64,000 nt of DNA from Streptomyces sp. AP-93 (GCF_022808175.1 NZ_JALGBX010000032.1:1-64000); one strand, 5' to 3'. Shown: positions 23,947 through 33,242, counted from the stretch's first letter. Numbers and translations are program-made. The notes: a model not told the origin generated them from the letters alone.

Positions 23947-24993
23947 ATGCCCGCACGCCGTACCGCCGCCCGCATCGCCGCCGCCGGCCTCGCCCCGCTC
24001 GCGGTGGCCGCGTACGCCGCCGTTCCCGCGGCGGCCCACGGTTCGATGACGGACCCGGTCAGCCGGGTGGCGGCGTGCTACGCGGAGGGCCCGGAGTCCC
24101 CCAAATCGGCGGCCTGCAAGGCCACGGTCGCGGCGAGCGGGGCGCAGGCGTTCTACGACTGGAACGCGGTGAACATCGCCAACGCGGCCGGTCAGAGCAA
24201 GGCGCTGATCCCGGACGGGCAGCTGTGCTCGGCGGGCAACGACAAGTACAGGGGGCTGGACCTGGCGCGCGCCGACTGGCCGGCGAGCCCGATGGCCGCG
24301 GGCCCGCACACCTTCCGCTACAAGGGGACCGCCCCGCACAAGGGCTCCTTCGAGCTGTACGTGACGAAGGACGGCTACGACCCGTCGAAGCCGCTGAAGT
24401 GGTCCGACCTGGAGGCGGCGCCCTTCGCGAAGGTCACGGACCCGGGAATGCAGAACGGCGACTACGTCTTCTCGGGCACCGTCCCGAACAAGACCGGCCG
24501 TCACCTGATCTACAGCGTCTGGCAGCGCTCGGACAGCCCGGAGGCCTTCTACACCTGCTCGGACGTGGTCTTCGGGAAGGACAACGGCGGGAGCGGTACG
24601 GGCGGCAACGGAGGCAACGGGAGTCAGCCCAGCGCCAAGCCGAGCTCGAAGCCGAGTGCGAGGCCGAGTGCGAAGCCGAGTTCCACGCCCTCGGAGCAGC
24701 CCGCGGAGCAGCCGTCGCAGCGGCCTTCGGCCCCCACGGACCAGCAGATCTCCGAGGGCGCCGGCAAGTCCACGGTGGAGCACAACGGGCACGGGGACAA
24801 CGACCCGAAGACGAACGGCGGCGGCGCCCCGTCCCCGGTCCCCTCCAAGGGCGGGACCGACCTCGCGGAGACGGGCGGCAGCGGCGCCACCCCGGTGATC
24901 GCGATCGGCGGAGCCGGTGTCCTGGCCGTCGGCGCGGCCGTGCTGTTCGCGCTGGCCCGCCGCCGTGCGACCCCGGGCCGCCACGGCCGCTGA
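23947..24993 (+). CDS. AA10 lytic polysaccharide monooxygenase with sortase-type anchor
   Basis: A 348-residue exported copper enzyme that oxidatively cleaves chitin or cellulose. A signal peptide ends in AAVPAAAHGSM, so His becomes residue 1 of the mature protein and starts the Cu histidine brace. The second His lies in GTAPHKGSFELYV. Cys pairs and SDSPEAFYTCSDVVF are typical of AA10. After the catalytic domain (to about residue 215) come a Ser/Pro/Lys linker and a C-terminal LAETG motif, a hydrophobic helix and ARRR, a class E-type cell-wall sorting signal. The enzyme may therefore be wall-linked rather than free. No carbohydrate-binding module. ATG 23947, GAGGA about 10 bases upstream. Confidence 0.92.
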   Translation: MPARRTAARIAAAGLAPLAVAAYAAVPAAAHGSMTDPVSRVAACYAEGPESPKSAACKATVAASGAQAFYDWNAVNIANAAGQSKALIPDGQLCSAGNDKYRGLDLARADWPASPMAAGPHTFRYKGTAPHKGSFELYVTKDGYDPSKPLKWSDLEAAPFAKVTDPGMQNGDYVFSGTVPNKTGRHLIYSVWQRSDSPEAFYTCSDVVFGKDNGGSGTGGNGGNGSQPSAKPSSKPSARPSAKPSSTPSEQPAEQPSQRPSAPTDQQISEGAGKSTVEHNGHGDNDPKTNGGGAPSPVPSKGGTDLAETGGSGATPVIAIGGAGVLAVGAAVLFALARRRATPGRHGR

Positions 24994-25021
24994 CCGGCCG
25001 CCGCGGAGCGGTGACACCGAG

Positions 25022-25052
25022 GGCGGGCGGCCCGCCGGACGGGCCGCCCGCC
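25022..25052. terminator. Strong hairpin terminator between LPMO and lipase genes
   Basis: Perfect 13-bp stem GGCGGGCGGCCCG / CGGGCCGCCCGCC with a 5-base loop in the 63-base gap between the two convergent genes, placed to end both transcripts. Confidence 0.8.
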
Positions 25053-25056
25053 GCCG

Positions 25057-25917
25057 TCAGGAGAAGACCGACGCGCAGGTGGTCCGCTCGGCGTGCGCCG
25101 GGTCGAGGGCGTTCTCCGCCTCGTGCCAGGCGATCCGGTCGGTGAGCCCGATGGCCACGTGCTCCGAGAGGTCCACCGCGCACAGGTCCTGGAGCAGCAC
25201 GTTGCGGACGTTCGGCCCGGTGAGGAACTGGCTCCGGTACGGGGTGACCACCTCGTCGTAGCGGGTGGCGATCACCGTGTACGCGACTCCGGGGACGGTG
25301 TCCCCGCCCTCGTTCAGCTTGTTCTGGAAGGCCGATCCGGCGATCTGGTCGGCGAGGCCCGGGGTGGCCGCGCTGATCAGGTCCCGGGCTCCGGGGAAGT
25401 ACGGGAGCAGCTCGGTGAGGCCGAGCAGGGTCGTCCCGTGGTTGTCGGGGGCCAGCCCGACCAGGGCGTTGACCTTGACGGCGCCGCCGAGGAACTTCAG
25501 GTAGTAGCGCGGCATCATGCCGCCCTGGGAGTGGCCGACGATGTCGGTTTCGGCGGCTCCCGTGGAGGCGAGCACCCTGTCCACGAAGACGTCGAGCTGT
25601 CCGGCGGACGCCTCGATGGGGCCGAGCCCGTTGAAGAAGGGGACGCCGGGCAGCTGCCCGTAGTCGAGGGAGTAGACGCAGTAGCCCCGGTGGACGAGGT
25701 ACGGCGCGAAGCCGAGCCAGTTGTCGACGGAGTTCCCGAAGGTTCCGTGGACCAGGACGACGGGCCGGGGGTGGGCGGCGGACGGTTTGCAGGACCAGTT
25801 GTTCCAGCCGCTGCTCGGCGCCGAGGCGGCCTGGGCCGCTCCGGTGGGGGCGACGAGCGCGGCAGCGGTCAGGGTGAGGACGGCCAGCGGGCGGAGCAGG
25901 CGTCTCCAGGGCAGCAT
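25057..25917 (-). CDS. Secreted lipase/esterase (alpha/beta hydrolase, lipase class 2 type)
   Basis: A 286-residue exported hydrolase. Signal peptide about 1-31 (LAVLTLTAAALVAPTGAAQA). The fold shows PVVLVHGTFGNSVDNWLGFA (oxyanion region), the nucleophile GHSQGGMMPRYYL, and a late Asp/His pair in YDEVVTPY and DLSEHVAI. The pattern matches Streptomyces class 2 triacylglycerol lipases. It is divergent from the membrane-protein operon at 26187 and convergent with the LPMO. GAGGAG lies upstream of ATG 25917. Confidence 0.92.
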   Translation of the reverse strand: MLPWRRLLRPLAVLTLTAAALVAPTGAAQAASAPSSGWNNWSCKPSAAHPRPVVLVHGTFGNSVDNWLGFAPYLVHRGYCVYSLDYGQLPGVPFFNGLGPIEASAGQLDVFVDRVLASTGAAETDIVGHSQGGMMPRYYLKFLGGAVKVNALVGLAPDNHGTTLLGLTELLPYFPGARDLISAATPGLADQIAGSAFQNKLNEGGDTVPGVAYTVIATRYDEVVTPYRSQFLTGPNVRNVLLQDLCAVDLSEHVAIGLTDRIAWHEAENALDPAHAERTTCASVFS

Positions 25918-25985
25918 CGTGTGATCTCCTCGCGGTTCAGGGGAGTAACGAGGGACGGCGCGGGAAGTGCGTGGGGGTGCATCCC

Positions 25986-25999
25986 GTGATCCGGATCAC
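25986..25999. promoter_or_regulatory. CRP-like palindrome upstream of the lipase gene
   Basis: GTGATCCGGATCAC is a perfect 14-bp palindrome with GTGA/TCAC half-sites, followed by A, about 70 bases upstream of the lipase start. It resembles Crp/Fnr-family sites (GTG-N8-CAC). It lies in the 269-base divergent region, whose right part is unusually AT-rich (26020-26070) and probably holds promoters. Confidence 0.45.
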
Positions 26000-26186
26000 A
26001 AGGGGGTGCTGCAGCCGCTAAATTACGGGCGAGTAGTAAAACTGGGAAGTTACGCGGCGGTAAAAAATCCGCGGCCGTCCCGCCGGTCCGCCCCGCCCGT
26101 CCACTCCGCCCGTCCACCCCGCCGGCCGTCATCCATTCGGCCCACCCCTGCTGCGCCCCGCGCCCGGTACGCCGAGCGTGTGAGAC

Positions 26187-27290
26187 ATGACCCAGCCCAC
26201 CCACGCAGACCCAGGGCAGTCCGGCGGCTTCCTCGCCGAGATCAAGGACGCCGTCACCACCCGGGCCGCTCTCCTGGTCCTGGGCGTACTGGCGCTCCAG
26301 CTCGCCTTCATCACCTCGTACGTCGGGGCCTTCCATCACCCCAAGCCCAGCGAGATCCCGATCGCGGTGGCCGCGCCCGCCCAGCCGATCGCCGAGCAGA
26401 CGGCGAAACAGCTCGCCGCACTGCCGGGCAAGCCGCTCGATCCGCGCGCCGTACAGGACGAGGCGACGGCGCTGCGGCAGATCCAGAACCGGGACGTGGA
26501 CGGCGCGCTGATCATCGACCCGGCCGGCACGACCGACAAGCTGCTGGTCGCGAGCGGCGCCGGGGCCTCCCTGTCCCAGGCCGTCGAGGAGATCGTCGGC
26601 GTCGTCGAGAAGACCCAGGGGCGCAGCGTCCGCGTCGTGGACGTCGCCCCGGCGGCCGCCGGCGACGCGCGCGGCCTGAGCTCGTTCTACCTGGTCGTGG
26701 GCTGGTGCGTGGGCGGCTACCTGTGCGCCGCGATCCTCGCGATCAGCGCGGGCGCCCGGCCCGCGAACGTCCACCGCGCGGTCATCCGGCTCGGCGCCCT
26801 GCTGGTGTACTCCATCGCGGCCGGGCTGCTCGGCGCGGTGATCGCCGACCCGGTCCTGGGCGCGCTGCCCGGCAGCATCTGGGCCCTGTGGGGGCTCGGC
26901 ACCCTCGTCGTCTTCGCCGTCGGCGCGATCACCCTGGCCTTCCAGGGCCTCGCCGGCGTGGTCGGCATCGGCCTGGCGATCCTGCTGGTGGTGGTGCTCG
27001 GCAACCCGAGCGCCGGCGGCGCGTACCCGTACCCGCTGCTGCCGCCGTTCTGGAAGGCCATCGGCCCGTGGCTGCCGCCGGGCGCGGGCACGTACGCCGC
27101 GCGCTCGATCACGTACTTCAAGGGCAATGACATCACCGGGCCGCTGCTGGTCCTGAGCGGCTGGGCGGTGCTCGGCTCGGCGATCACGCTGGCCTGCGCG
27201 GCGGGCCGCAGGGGCAAGGCGGGAGCGGCGGTGGGCAGCGGGCTCCCCGACGGGCCGGACGCCCTGCCGGAGCGGGAAGCCGTGCGATGA
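26187..27290 (+). CDS. ABC-2/YhgE-type membrane protein
   Basis: A 367-residue membrane protein. One N-terminal TM (ALLVLGVLALQLAFITSYVG) is followed by a soluble extracytoplasmic loop of about 130 residues, then five to six TM helices from LSSFYLVVGWCVGGYLCAAI to LLVLSGWAVLGSAITLACAA. This is the topology of ABC-2 permease-like/YhgE-PIP or DUF3533 proteins. It is followed by the acetate-transporter gene through an ATGA overlap. Transport substrate unknown; no ATPase is adjacent. Confidence 0.75.
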   Translation: MTQPTHADPGQSGGFLAEIKDAVTTRAALLVLGVLALQLAFITSYVGAFHHPKPSEIPIAVAAPAQPIAEQTAKQLAALPGKPLDPRAVQDEATALRQIQNRDVDGALIIDPAGTTDKLLVASGAGASLSQAVEEIVGVVEKTQGRSVRVVDVAPAAAGDARGLSSFYLVVGWCVGGYLCAAILAISAGARPANVHRAVIRLGALLVYSIAAGLLGAVIADPVLGALPGSIWALWGLGTLVVFAVGAITLAFQGLAGVVGIGLAILLVVVLGNPSAGGAYPYPLLPPFWKAIGPWLPPGAGTYAARSITYFKGNDITGPLLVLSGWAVLGSAITLACAAGRRGKAGAAVGSGLPDGPDALPEREAVR

Positions 27291-27952
27291 ACAACCCCAT
27301 CCACGGCCGCAACCGCATGGGACCGGCCGAACAGGCCGTCTCCGTCAAGCGGATGGAGCCCAGCGCGCAGGCGCAGCTGGGCCCCCTCGGCCTCACCGGC
27401 TTCATCGTCGTCACCACCATCGCCACCGGCATCGACGCGGGCATCTTCCCCGAGAAGCTCAGCCACTCCGTGCTGCCGCTGGTCGGCTTCTTCATCGGCG
27501 GGCTCGCCCAGCTGCTGGCCGGGCTCTTCCAGGCGCAGCGCGGCGACACCTGGCACGCCACGGTCTTCGGCGGCTTCGGGCTGTTCTGGATGTCGAAGGC
27601 CCTGCTGCTCCAGTGGGTGCTGCCGGCCACCGATCCGGCGCTGCGCGGGGACGTGAGCGGGCTGTTCGCCCTGCCGTGGGTGTTCGTGGTGTTCGTGCTG
27701 TGGATCGGCAGCTGGCGGATCCACCTGGTGCTGCTGTCCACCTTCACGTGCGTGCTGGTGGTCTTCGTCGGGATGACGATCAGCGGGTTCACCGGCTCGG
27801 TGATCTGGGAACGGATCACCGGCTGGAGCGGGCTGCTGGCCGCGCTCGGAGCCACGTACCTGCTCGCCGGGCAGATCATGGCGAGCACCTGGGGCCGCCA
27901 GGTGCTGCCGATGGGCCGCTTCCTCGCCCCCGAGGAGCACCCGGAGACGTGA
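27287..27952 (+). CDS. GPR1/FUN34/YaaH (SatP-like) acetate/succinate transporter
   Basis: A 221-residue protein with six TM helices and the family entry motif LGPLGLTGF (canonical NPAPLGL-type) at about residues 31-39. A central FFIGGLAQLLAGLFQAQRGD and a TFGGFGLFW-type segment (here TVFGGFGLFWMSKALLLQ) are also typical. Members move acetate and related monocarboxylates. ATG 27287 overlaps the preceding stop. Unusually long hydrophilic N-terminus of 30 residues. Confidence 0.88.
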   Translation: MNNPIHGRNRMGPAEQAVSVKRMEPSAQAQLGPLGLTGFIVVTTIATGIDAGIFPEKLSHSVLPLVGFFIGGLAQLLAGLFQAQRGDTWHATVFGGFGLFWMSKALLLQWVLPATDPALRGDVSGLFALPWVFVVFVLWIGSWRIHLVLLSTFTCVLVVFVGMTISGFTGSVIWERITGWSGLLAALGATYLLAGQIMASTWGRQVLPMGRFLAPEEHPET

Positions 27953-27970
27953 GCACCGCATGATGGCCAC

Positions 27971-29155
27971 ATGATCACGACCCTCGCGGTGGAGAACTAC
28001 CGCTCCCTGCGCAAGCTGATCGTCCCCCTCGGTCGGCTCACCGTGGTGACGGGCGCCAACGGCACCGGCAAGTCCAGCCTGTACCGGTCGCTGCGGCTGC
28101 TGGCCGACTCCGCGCGCGGCGGTGCGATCGCGGCGTTGGCCCGGGAGGGCGGACTGCCCTCCACCCTGTGGGCCGGCCCGGAGAAGACCGGGCGGGCGGT
28201 GCGCGAGGGCCTCTACGAGGTCGAGCCGACCGTCCGCTCCGAACCGGTGAGCTTGCGGCTCGGCTTCGCCGGGGACGAGTTCGGCTACGCGGTGGACTTC
28301 GGCCACCCCGCGCCGGTCCGCGGCTCGCTCTTCGGCCTGGACCCCGAGATCAAACGGGAGTGCACCTGGGCCGGGCCGGTCCTGCGCCCCGCCGCCGTGC
28401 TCTCGGACCGGTCCGGGCCCGCCGTGCGCACCCGGACCGCGGACGGCGGCTGGCACCGCACCCAGGGCGCCCTGCGCCCGTACGACTCCATGCTCAGCGA
28501 ACTCGCGGACCCACAGCTGGCCCCCGACCTGCTGGCCCTGCGCGACCTGATCCGCTCCTGGCGGTTCTACGACCACGTCCGCACGGACGCCGACGCCCCG
28601 GCCCGCACCCCGCGCGTCGGAACCCGTACGCCGGTACTCGCCGCGGACGGCTCCGACCTGCCGGCCGCGCTCCAGACGATCCGGGAGACCGGCGACCACG
28701 CGGCGCTGGACGCGGCCGTCGAGGCGGCCTTCCCCGGCAGCAGGGTGGCGGTCACGGAACGGGACGGCCGCTTCGAGCTGGAGCTGCACCAGCACGGACT
28801 GCTGCGCCCGCTGGGCGCGGCGGAACTCTCCGACGGGACCCTGCGCTACCTGCTGTGGACGGCCGCCCTGCTGACCCCGCGCCCGCCCGCCCTGATGGTG
28901 CTCAACGAGCCGGAGACCAGCCTCCACCCGGACCTGCTGGGCCCCCTCGCGGACCTGATCCTGACGGTGGCCCGGGACACCCAGACGGTGGTGGTCACCC
29001 ACGCCGCCCCGCTGGCCGAAGCCCTGGCGGCGGGCGTCCGCCGCCACCGCGTGGACCTGCAGACCATCACCCTGCTCAAGGACTTCGGCCAGACCGGGGT
29101 GGCCGGCCGCGAGGGCCCCCTGGACGAACCCCTCTGGTACTGGCCGAAGCGGTAG
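27971..29155 (+). CDS. AAA_21/RecF-like ATPase
   Basis: A 394-residue SMC/RecF/OLD-like ATPase without a coiled coil. N-terminal LAVENYRSLRKLIVPLG and Walker A VTGANGTGKSSLY (about residues 27-39). C-terminal signature and Walker B region ELSDGTLRYLLW, LMVLNEPETSLHPD, and the H-loop VVVTHAAPLAE. No TOPRIM nuclease is attached, unlike true OLD proteins, and no GajB-like partner is adjacent. Proteins of this kind occur widely as solitary DNA-metabolism or defence-associated ATPases. It starts 18 bases after the transporter and is convergent with the MoxR operon. Confidence 0.85.
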   Translation: MITTLAVENYRSLRKLIVPLGRLTVVTGANGTGKSSLYRSLRLLADSARGGAIAALAREGGLPSTLWAGPEKTGRAVREGLYEVEPTVRSEPVSLRLGFAGDEFGYAVDFGHPAPVRGSLFGLDPEIKRECTWAGPVLRPAAVLSDRSGPAVRTRTADGGWHRTQGALRPYDSMLSELADPQLAPDLLALRDLIRSWRFYDHVRTDADAPARTPRVGTRTPVLAADGSDLPAALQTIRETGDHAALDAAVEAAFPGSRVAVTERDGRFELELHQHGLLRPLGAAELSDGTLRYLLWTAALLTPRPPALMVLNEPETSLHPDLLGPLADLILTVARDTQTVVVTHAAPLAEALAAGVRRHRVDLQTITLLKDFGQTGVAGREGPLDEPLWYWPKR

Positions 29156-29192
29156 CCGCCGGTCCGCCGCGTCCGCCACGTCCGCCGCCCGG

Positions 29193-30512
29193 CTAACCGA
29201 TCTCCACCACGCGCGCCCAGTCGGGCGGCGAGTCGGGGACGTAGTCGCGGTCCTCGTCCCAGGAGCGCCTGCGCCCCTGCCGGGGGAACAGCCCCACCAC
29301 CGTCCGGCACGGCGGGCGCGAGCTGGGCCAGGGCGTCTGCCCGTCGGTCAGGACCACGATCACGTCCGGCCGGGGCGCCGAGCGCAGCGCCCTGGCGAAG
29401 CCCGTGCGCAGATCCGTACCGCCGCCGCCCAGCAGCGGGATCCCCTCGGCGCGGCACAGCGGATGCGCGATCCGGGCCGAGGCGTCGCACGGCACCACGG
29501 TGACCAGGTCCCGGCGGCCGCCCACCGCGCGGGAGATGGCGGTGACTTCCAGGAGCGCGCTGCCCAGCTCCGCGTCGCTGACGGACCCGGAGGTGTCGAT
29601 GACCACGCTGACCCGGGGCGGCCGGCGCCGCAGGCTCGGCAGCACGGCTCCCGGCACCCCGGCCGAACGCCGCGACGGCCGGCTGTAGGTGTAGTCGTCG
29701 CCCGCGCCGGATCCGGAGGTGGCCGAGCGGACGGCCGCCCCCAGCAACTCCCGCCACGGCTGCGGCGGGTGGAACACCTCCTGCGCCCAGCGCTTCCAGC
29801 CCCTCGGGGCGTTCCCGGGCCTGCCGTTGATGCCCTGCGCCACCCGGAAGCGGACCGCGTCGCGTTCCTGCTCGCTCAGGCCGTGCACGCCGTCGGCGCC
29901 GTCCTCTCCGAGGTCCCACTCCCGTTCCAGCCCGTCGGCGCCGCTGCCGCAGTCCAGCCAGGCCATGTGCTGCGTGTGCGGCCCGAGCCCGAACTGCGTC
30001 AGGTACTCCTCCATGAGCTCCCCCTCCGGCAGCCCCACGGCCTTCGGCTGGACAGCGCCCTCGGGCCGGAGCAGCCCGTCGCCGTACGCGTCGTCGTTGA
30101 TCTCGAAGTCGGCCGCGATGTTCATCCGCAGCCGCTCCCCCGGGCCGGTCAGGCCGCGCTCCCGGGCGACCCGGTCCCCGCGTCCGTGGTGGTCGCGCAG
30201 CAGGTGGGAGACCTCGTGCACCCAGACCGCGGCCAGTTCCTCCACGGGGGTGCGGTCCACGAAGCCGGGCGAGACGTAGCACCGCCAGTGGCGGTCGACG
30301 GCCATCGTCGCCGCCCGGCGCGATTCCACGACGTGCAGGGCGAACAGCGCCGTGGCCAGGTACGGCCGCACGCGGACGGCGTGCAGCCTGGCGGCATAGA
30401 GCTTGTCCAGGTCGAGCGTCGCGGGCGACGCGGGCGTTACGCGCGACGCGGGCTTCACGGTGGTCGCAGGCGTCGCAGGCGTCATGGCCGTCGCGGGCGT
30501 CACGGCCGTCAT
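29193..30512 (-). CDS. Putative metallopeptidase / VWA-like protein (DUF2201 type)
   Basis: A 439-residue cytosolic protein. After a Thr/Ala/Pro-rich N-terminus comes a zinc-protease-like region with AVWVHEVSHLLRDHHG (HExxH at about 99-103) and an INDDA region. The C-terminal half is a VWA-like domain with MIDAS-type VSVVIDTSGSVSDAEL near residue 296 and LGGGGTDLRTGFARAL, then VIVVLTDGQTPWP. This pairing is the usual companion of MoxR ATPases. ATG 30512 overlaps the MoxR stop (ATGA). The module probably acts as a MoxR-VWA chaperone or assembly system with unknown client. Confidence 0.88.
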   Translation of the reverse strand: MTAVTPATAMTPATPATTVKPASRVTPASPATLDLDKLYAARLHAVRVRPYLATALFALHVVESRRAATMAVDRHWRCYVSPGFVDRTPVEELAAVWVHEVSHLLRDHHGRGDRVARERGLTGPGERLRMNIAADFEINDDAYGDGLLRPEGAVQPKAVGLPEGELMEEYLTQFGLGPHTQHMAWLDCGSGADGLEREWDLGEDGADGVHGLSEQERDAVRFRVAQGINGRPGNAPRGWKRWAQEVFHPPQPWRELLGAAVRSATSGSGAGDDYTYSRPSRRSAGVPGAVLPSLRRRPPRVSVVIDTSGSVSDAELGSALLEVTAISRAVGGRRDLVTVVPCDASARIAHPLCRAEGIPLLGGGGTDLRTGFARALRSAPRPDVIVVLTDGQTPWPSSRPPCRTVVGLFPRQGRRRSWDEDRDYVPDSPPDWARVVEIG

Positions 30513-31759
30513 CGGCCCGCCTTGACAGGCACGCCCGACCGGGCAGCCGCCCGGTCGGCGCGCCGGGACAGGGCCACCGCCCCGGCGAGCCGGTCGATCG
30601 CGGCCGGGACCTCCCAGTCCTCGCGGCGCAGCGCGGCCAGCGTGCTCGCGGGGACGACCACCAGGTCCGGGGCGCCGCTCTCCAGCGCCCGGGCCAGGAG
30701 CGCCCACGCCGCGTCCCAGCGGGACTTCTCCGGGCGCCCCCGCACCGCCTCGACCACACCGTCGAGCACGGCTTGGCGCAGGTCCCCGCGCTCGGGCAGG
30801 ACGGCGGCCGCCGGGTCGGCGAGCAGCGCCTCCGGGTCCGGGAGGTCCATCCGGTCCAGGCTCGCCAGGAGTTCCAGCCCGGGACCGTCTCCGACGGTTC
30901 CCCTGACCAGCAGGGAGAGCACTTCCCGGGAGGAGCCCGCCGCGGTCGCGAAGGCGATCAGGCAGAGAGTCATCTCCCAGCTCCGGGGAGAGGGCCAGGG
31001 ACCGCCCCGGCGGGTTTCGCCGGAGGGCAGCTGGTGGACGAGCTTGGGCCGGGCGGCGAGCAGCCCGCACACCGCGCGGCGGGCGAAGTCCACGGCTTCG
31101 GGGAGCCGTTCGGGGTCGAGCCGGGGCAGGGTGGCGCGGGGCCAGGTCCCGCCGAGGCCGCGTACCACCACCTCGTGGTCGTGCGTCCACTGGAGGTGGA
31201 CGAAGCGGTTGGCCAGGGGCGGGCTCAGCTCCCAGCCGTCGGCGGCGGAGGCCCGCGGATTGGCGGCGGCCACGATCCGGACCTCGGGCGGCAGTTGCAG
31301 CGCGCCGATCCGCCGCTCCAGTACGAGCCGGAGCAGGGCCGCCTGCACAGCCGGCGGCGCGGTGGACAGTTCATCGAGGAACAGCAGGCCCCGGCCGGCC
31401 CGTACCAGGCGCACGGCCCAGTCCGGCGGGGCCATCGGCACTCCCTGCTCAGCGGGGTCGTCTCCGACGATGGGCAGGCCGGAGAAGTCGGACGGCTCGT
31501 GCACGCTGGCGATGACGGTGGTCAGCGGGAGGTCCAGGGATGCGGCGAGCTGGGTCAGGGCCGCGGTCTTGCCGATGCCCGGCTCGCCCCACAGGAGGAC
31601 AGGCAGGTCGGCGGCCACGGCCAGGGTCAGTGCCTCCAGCTGGATGTCGGGGCGCGGTTCGGTCGTCGTATCGCGCAGCAGGGCCAGCAGCCCTGCGGCG
31701 ACGTCGAGTTGGGCGGTGGCGGACGGGGCGGACGGGGCGGTCTGGGTGGAGGAGCGCAT
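30509..31759 (-). CDS. MoxR-family AAA+ ATPase
   Basis: A 416-residue AAA+ protein. Walker A LLWGEPGIGKTAAL near residue 54, Walker B GRGLLFLDELSTAPPAVQAA near 125, sensor VRIVAAANPRASAADGWELS and the sensor-2 region in the C-terminal helices. The MoxR branch usually works with VWA proteins to activate or assemble large enzymes. It is the middle gene of a three-gene operon, 52 bases after the unknown protein and overlapping the VWA gene. Confidence 0.92.
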   Translation of the reverse strand: MRSSTQTAPSAPSATAQLDVAAGLLALLRDTTTEPRPDIQLEALTLAVAADLPVLLWGEPGIGKTAALTQLAASLDLPLTTVIASVHEPSDFSGLPIVGDDPAEQGVPMAPPDWAVRLVRAGRGLLFLDELSTAPPAVQAALLRLVLERRIGALQLPPEVRIVAAANPRASAADGWELSPPLANRFVHLQWTHDHEVVVRGLGGTWPRATLPRLDPERLPEAVDFARRAVCGLLAARPKLVHQLPSGETRRGGPWPSPRSWEMTLCLIAFATAAGSSREVLSLLVRGTVGDGPGLELLASLDRMDLPDPEALLADPAAAVLPERGDLRQAVLDGVVEAVRGRPEKSRWDAAWALLARALESGAPDLVVVPASTLAALRREDWEVPAAIDRLAGAVALSRRADRAAARSGVPVKAGR

Positions 31760-31811
31760 GCGGAATCACCTTTGGGTGTGTGGCGGGAAGGGGGGTAGTG
31801 CAGGGGCCGGT

Positions 31812-33242
31812 TCAGCGGTGGGTCGCGTGCCGCGGGTGCGAGCGCTCGGTGCGGGGCGGACGGGGAGAGAGGTAGCCGGCGTGGGCGCGGCCGGCGGCCG
31901 GTTCGGCCAGGCCCGCCCTGAACAGTCCGTAGGTGACCCGCCGGAGCGCGGCCGCCTCCAGTTCGTCCCGCAGCGGGCCGTCGCGCAGCAGCGCTCCGGG
32001 ACCGAGCAGTCCCTCTACGACGGCCAGGGCGCCGGCGGTGTCGCCGTGGTCGAGGCGTTCGCGGACGCCGGAGAGGGAGTCGGGGCGACGGTGCGCCTCG
32101 TCGATGGCCCGCAGGCAGGGCAGCGGCGTACCGGTCAGCGCGATCAGCAGTTCCTCGCGGCGGATCTCTGCCGGGTCGTGGTCCAGCGGGGTCAGTACCC
32201 CGTCGACCTGGCCGATCCGGTGCCGGGCACCCCGGCAGTCCACCAGGCGGGCTCCCCCCGTCCGGTCCCCGGCTTCGGCCCCGGCAGGCCGCGGCGGCGA
32301 CCAGTCCGGTACGAGAGCCCGCCCGACCAGCGGGTGCAGCCGGCCGGCGTCGATCGCCCCGGTACGGAGCAGCTCCAGGTCGGGCAGTACCCAGGTCGCC
32401 GCGTCGGGCAGCACGGGCGGGGCGGGAGCGCCCGCCTCCGCGGACGCGGCGGCGGAGATCCGCCCGCCCCCGGCGCCGTCCCCGCGCGGATGCACGTACA
32501 GCCGGTGCCGGGCCCCGAGCCGCACGGAGACCGGACCGCCGGAGCGCCCCTCGGCGCGGAGCACGATCTCCGCCTCTGCCGCCCACCGGTCGACGGCGCA
32601 GCCGGGCACCGGAAGCAGCGGCCACGGCAGGCCGGGATCCACCGCGGGGCCCGTGTCGCCGGGCTGCCGGCCGGCCCCGGACCTGGAGCGGAGCTCGTCG
32701 CTCCGGCGGGCGTCCCACAGGTGGCGGTGCAGGTCGAGGCGGAACCGCGGATGGGGGTGTGGGTGGGGATGCGGACCGGCCCCCGGAGGGCGGCGGGCGG
32801 CGTCCTCGGAGCGGGCTCCTTCCCACAGGGCGAGGCTGATCCGCTGCCCGTACTCCGCCCAGGCAGGCGGAGTACGGACCACGAGGTGCAGCGGACGTGC
32901 ACCGCCGGGCCCCGCGTCCGCGTAGCGGGCCAGGGCGATGGTCAGCCCGGGGCGCAGCAGTCCGTCCGGGGCGATCCTCGGCAGGTGCCAGCGCAGGAGG
33001 TCCGGTGCCAGGTGGCGCAGGTCGGCCCGGATCCGGGCCGCGAGTTCGCGGCCGTGGGTGCGCGCCAGGGCGCGCAGGTCGAAGTCCACGTCGACGGCCG
33101 CGGCGGCGCACGCCCCCGCCCAGTCACCGGCGGAGCGGCGGGCGGTCGCGGTCTCGATCATGGACGGCGGCACGGCGAACTCGCGCACGCGCAGCCAGAA
33201 GGAAGGGCGGGAAGAAGTCCCGTTCGCGGTCTGAGTGAGCAT
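31812..33242 (-). CDS. Unknown protein, first gene of the MoxR/VWA operon
   Basis: A 476-residue soluble protein that I do not recognise. It has no signal peptide or TM, is rich in Arg/Asp/Leu, and has a His/Pro run (PHPHPHPHPRFRLDLHRH) near residue 165 and a Gly/Ala/Pro linker in the middle. The C-terminal third is helical (LRAIDEAHRRPDSLSGVRE). ATG 33242 follows AGGTGAG with about 6-nt spacing; GTG 33248 is an alternative. Position at the head of the MoxR operon suggests a client or adaptor of the MoxR-VWA pair. Confidence 0.7.
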   Translation of the reverse strand: MLTQTANGTSSRPSFWLRVREFAVPPSMIETATARRSAGDWAGACAAAAVDVDFDLRALARTHGRELAARIRADLRHLAPDLLRWHLPRIAPDGLLRPGLTIALARYADAGPGGARPLHLVVRTPPAWAEYGQRISLALWEGARSEDAARRPPGAGPHPHPHPHPRFRLDLHRHLWDARRSDELRSRSGAGRQPGDTGPAVDPGLPWPLLPVPGCAVDRWAAEAEIVLRAEGRSGGPVSVRLGARHRLYVHPRGDGAGGGRISAAASAEAGAPAPPVLPDAATWVLPDLELLRTGAIDAGRLHPLVGRALVPDWSPPRPAGAEAGDRTGGARLVDCRGARHRIGQVDGVLTPLDHDPAEIRREELLIALTGTPLPCLRAIDEAHRRPDSLSGVRERLDHGDTAGALAVVEGLLGPGALLRDGPLRDELEAAALRRVTYGLFRAGLAEPAAGRAHAGYLSPRPPRTERSHPRHATHR

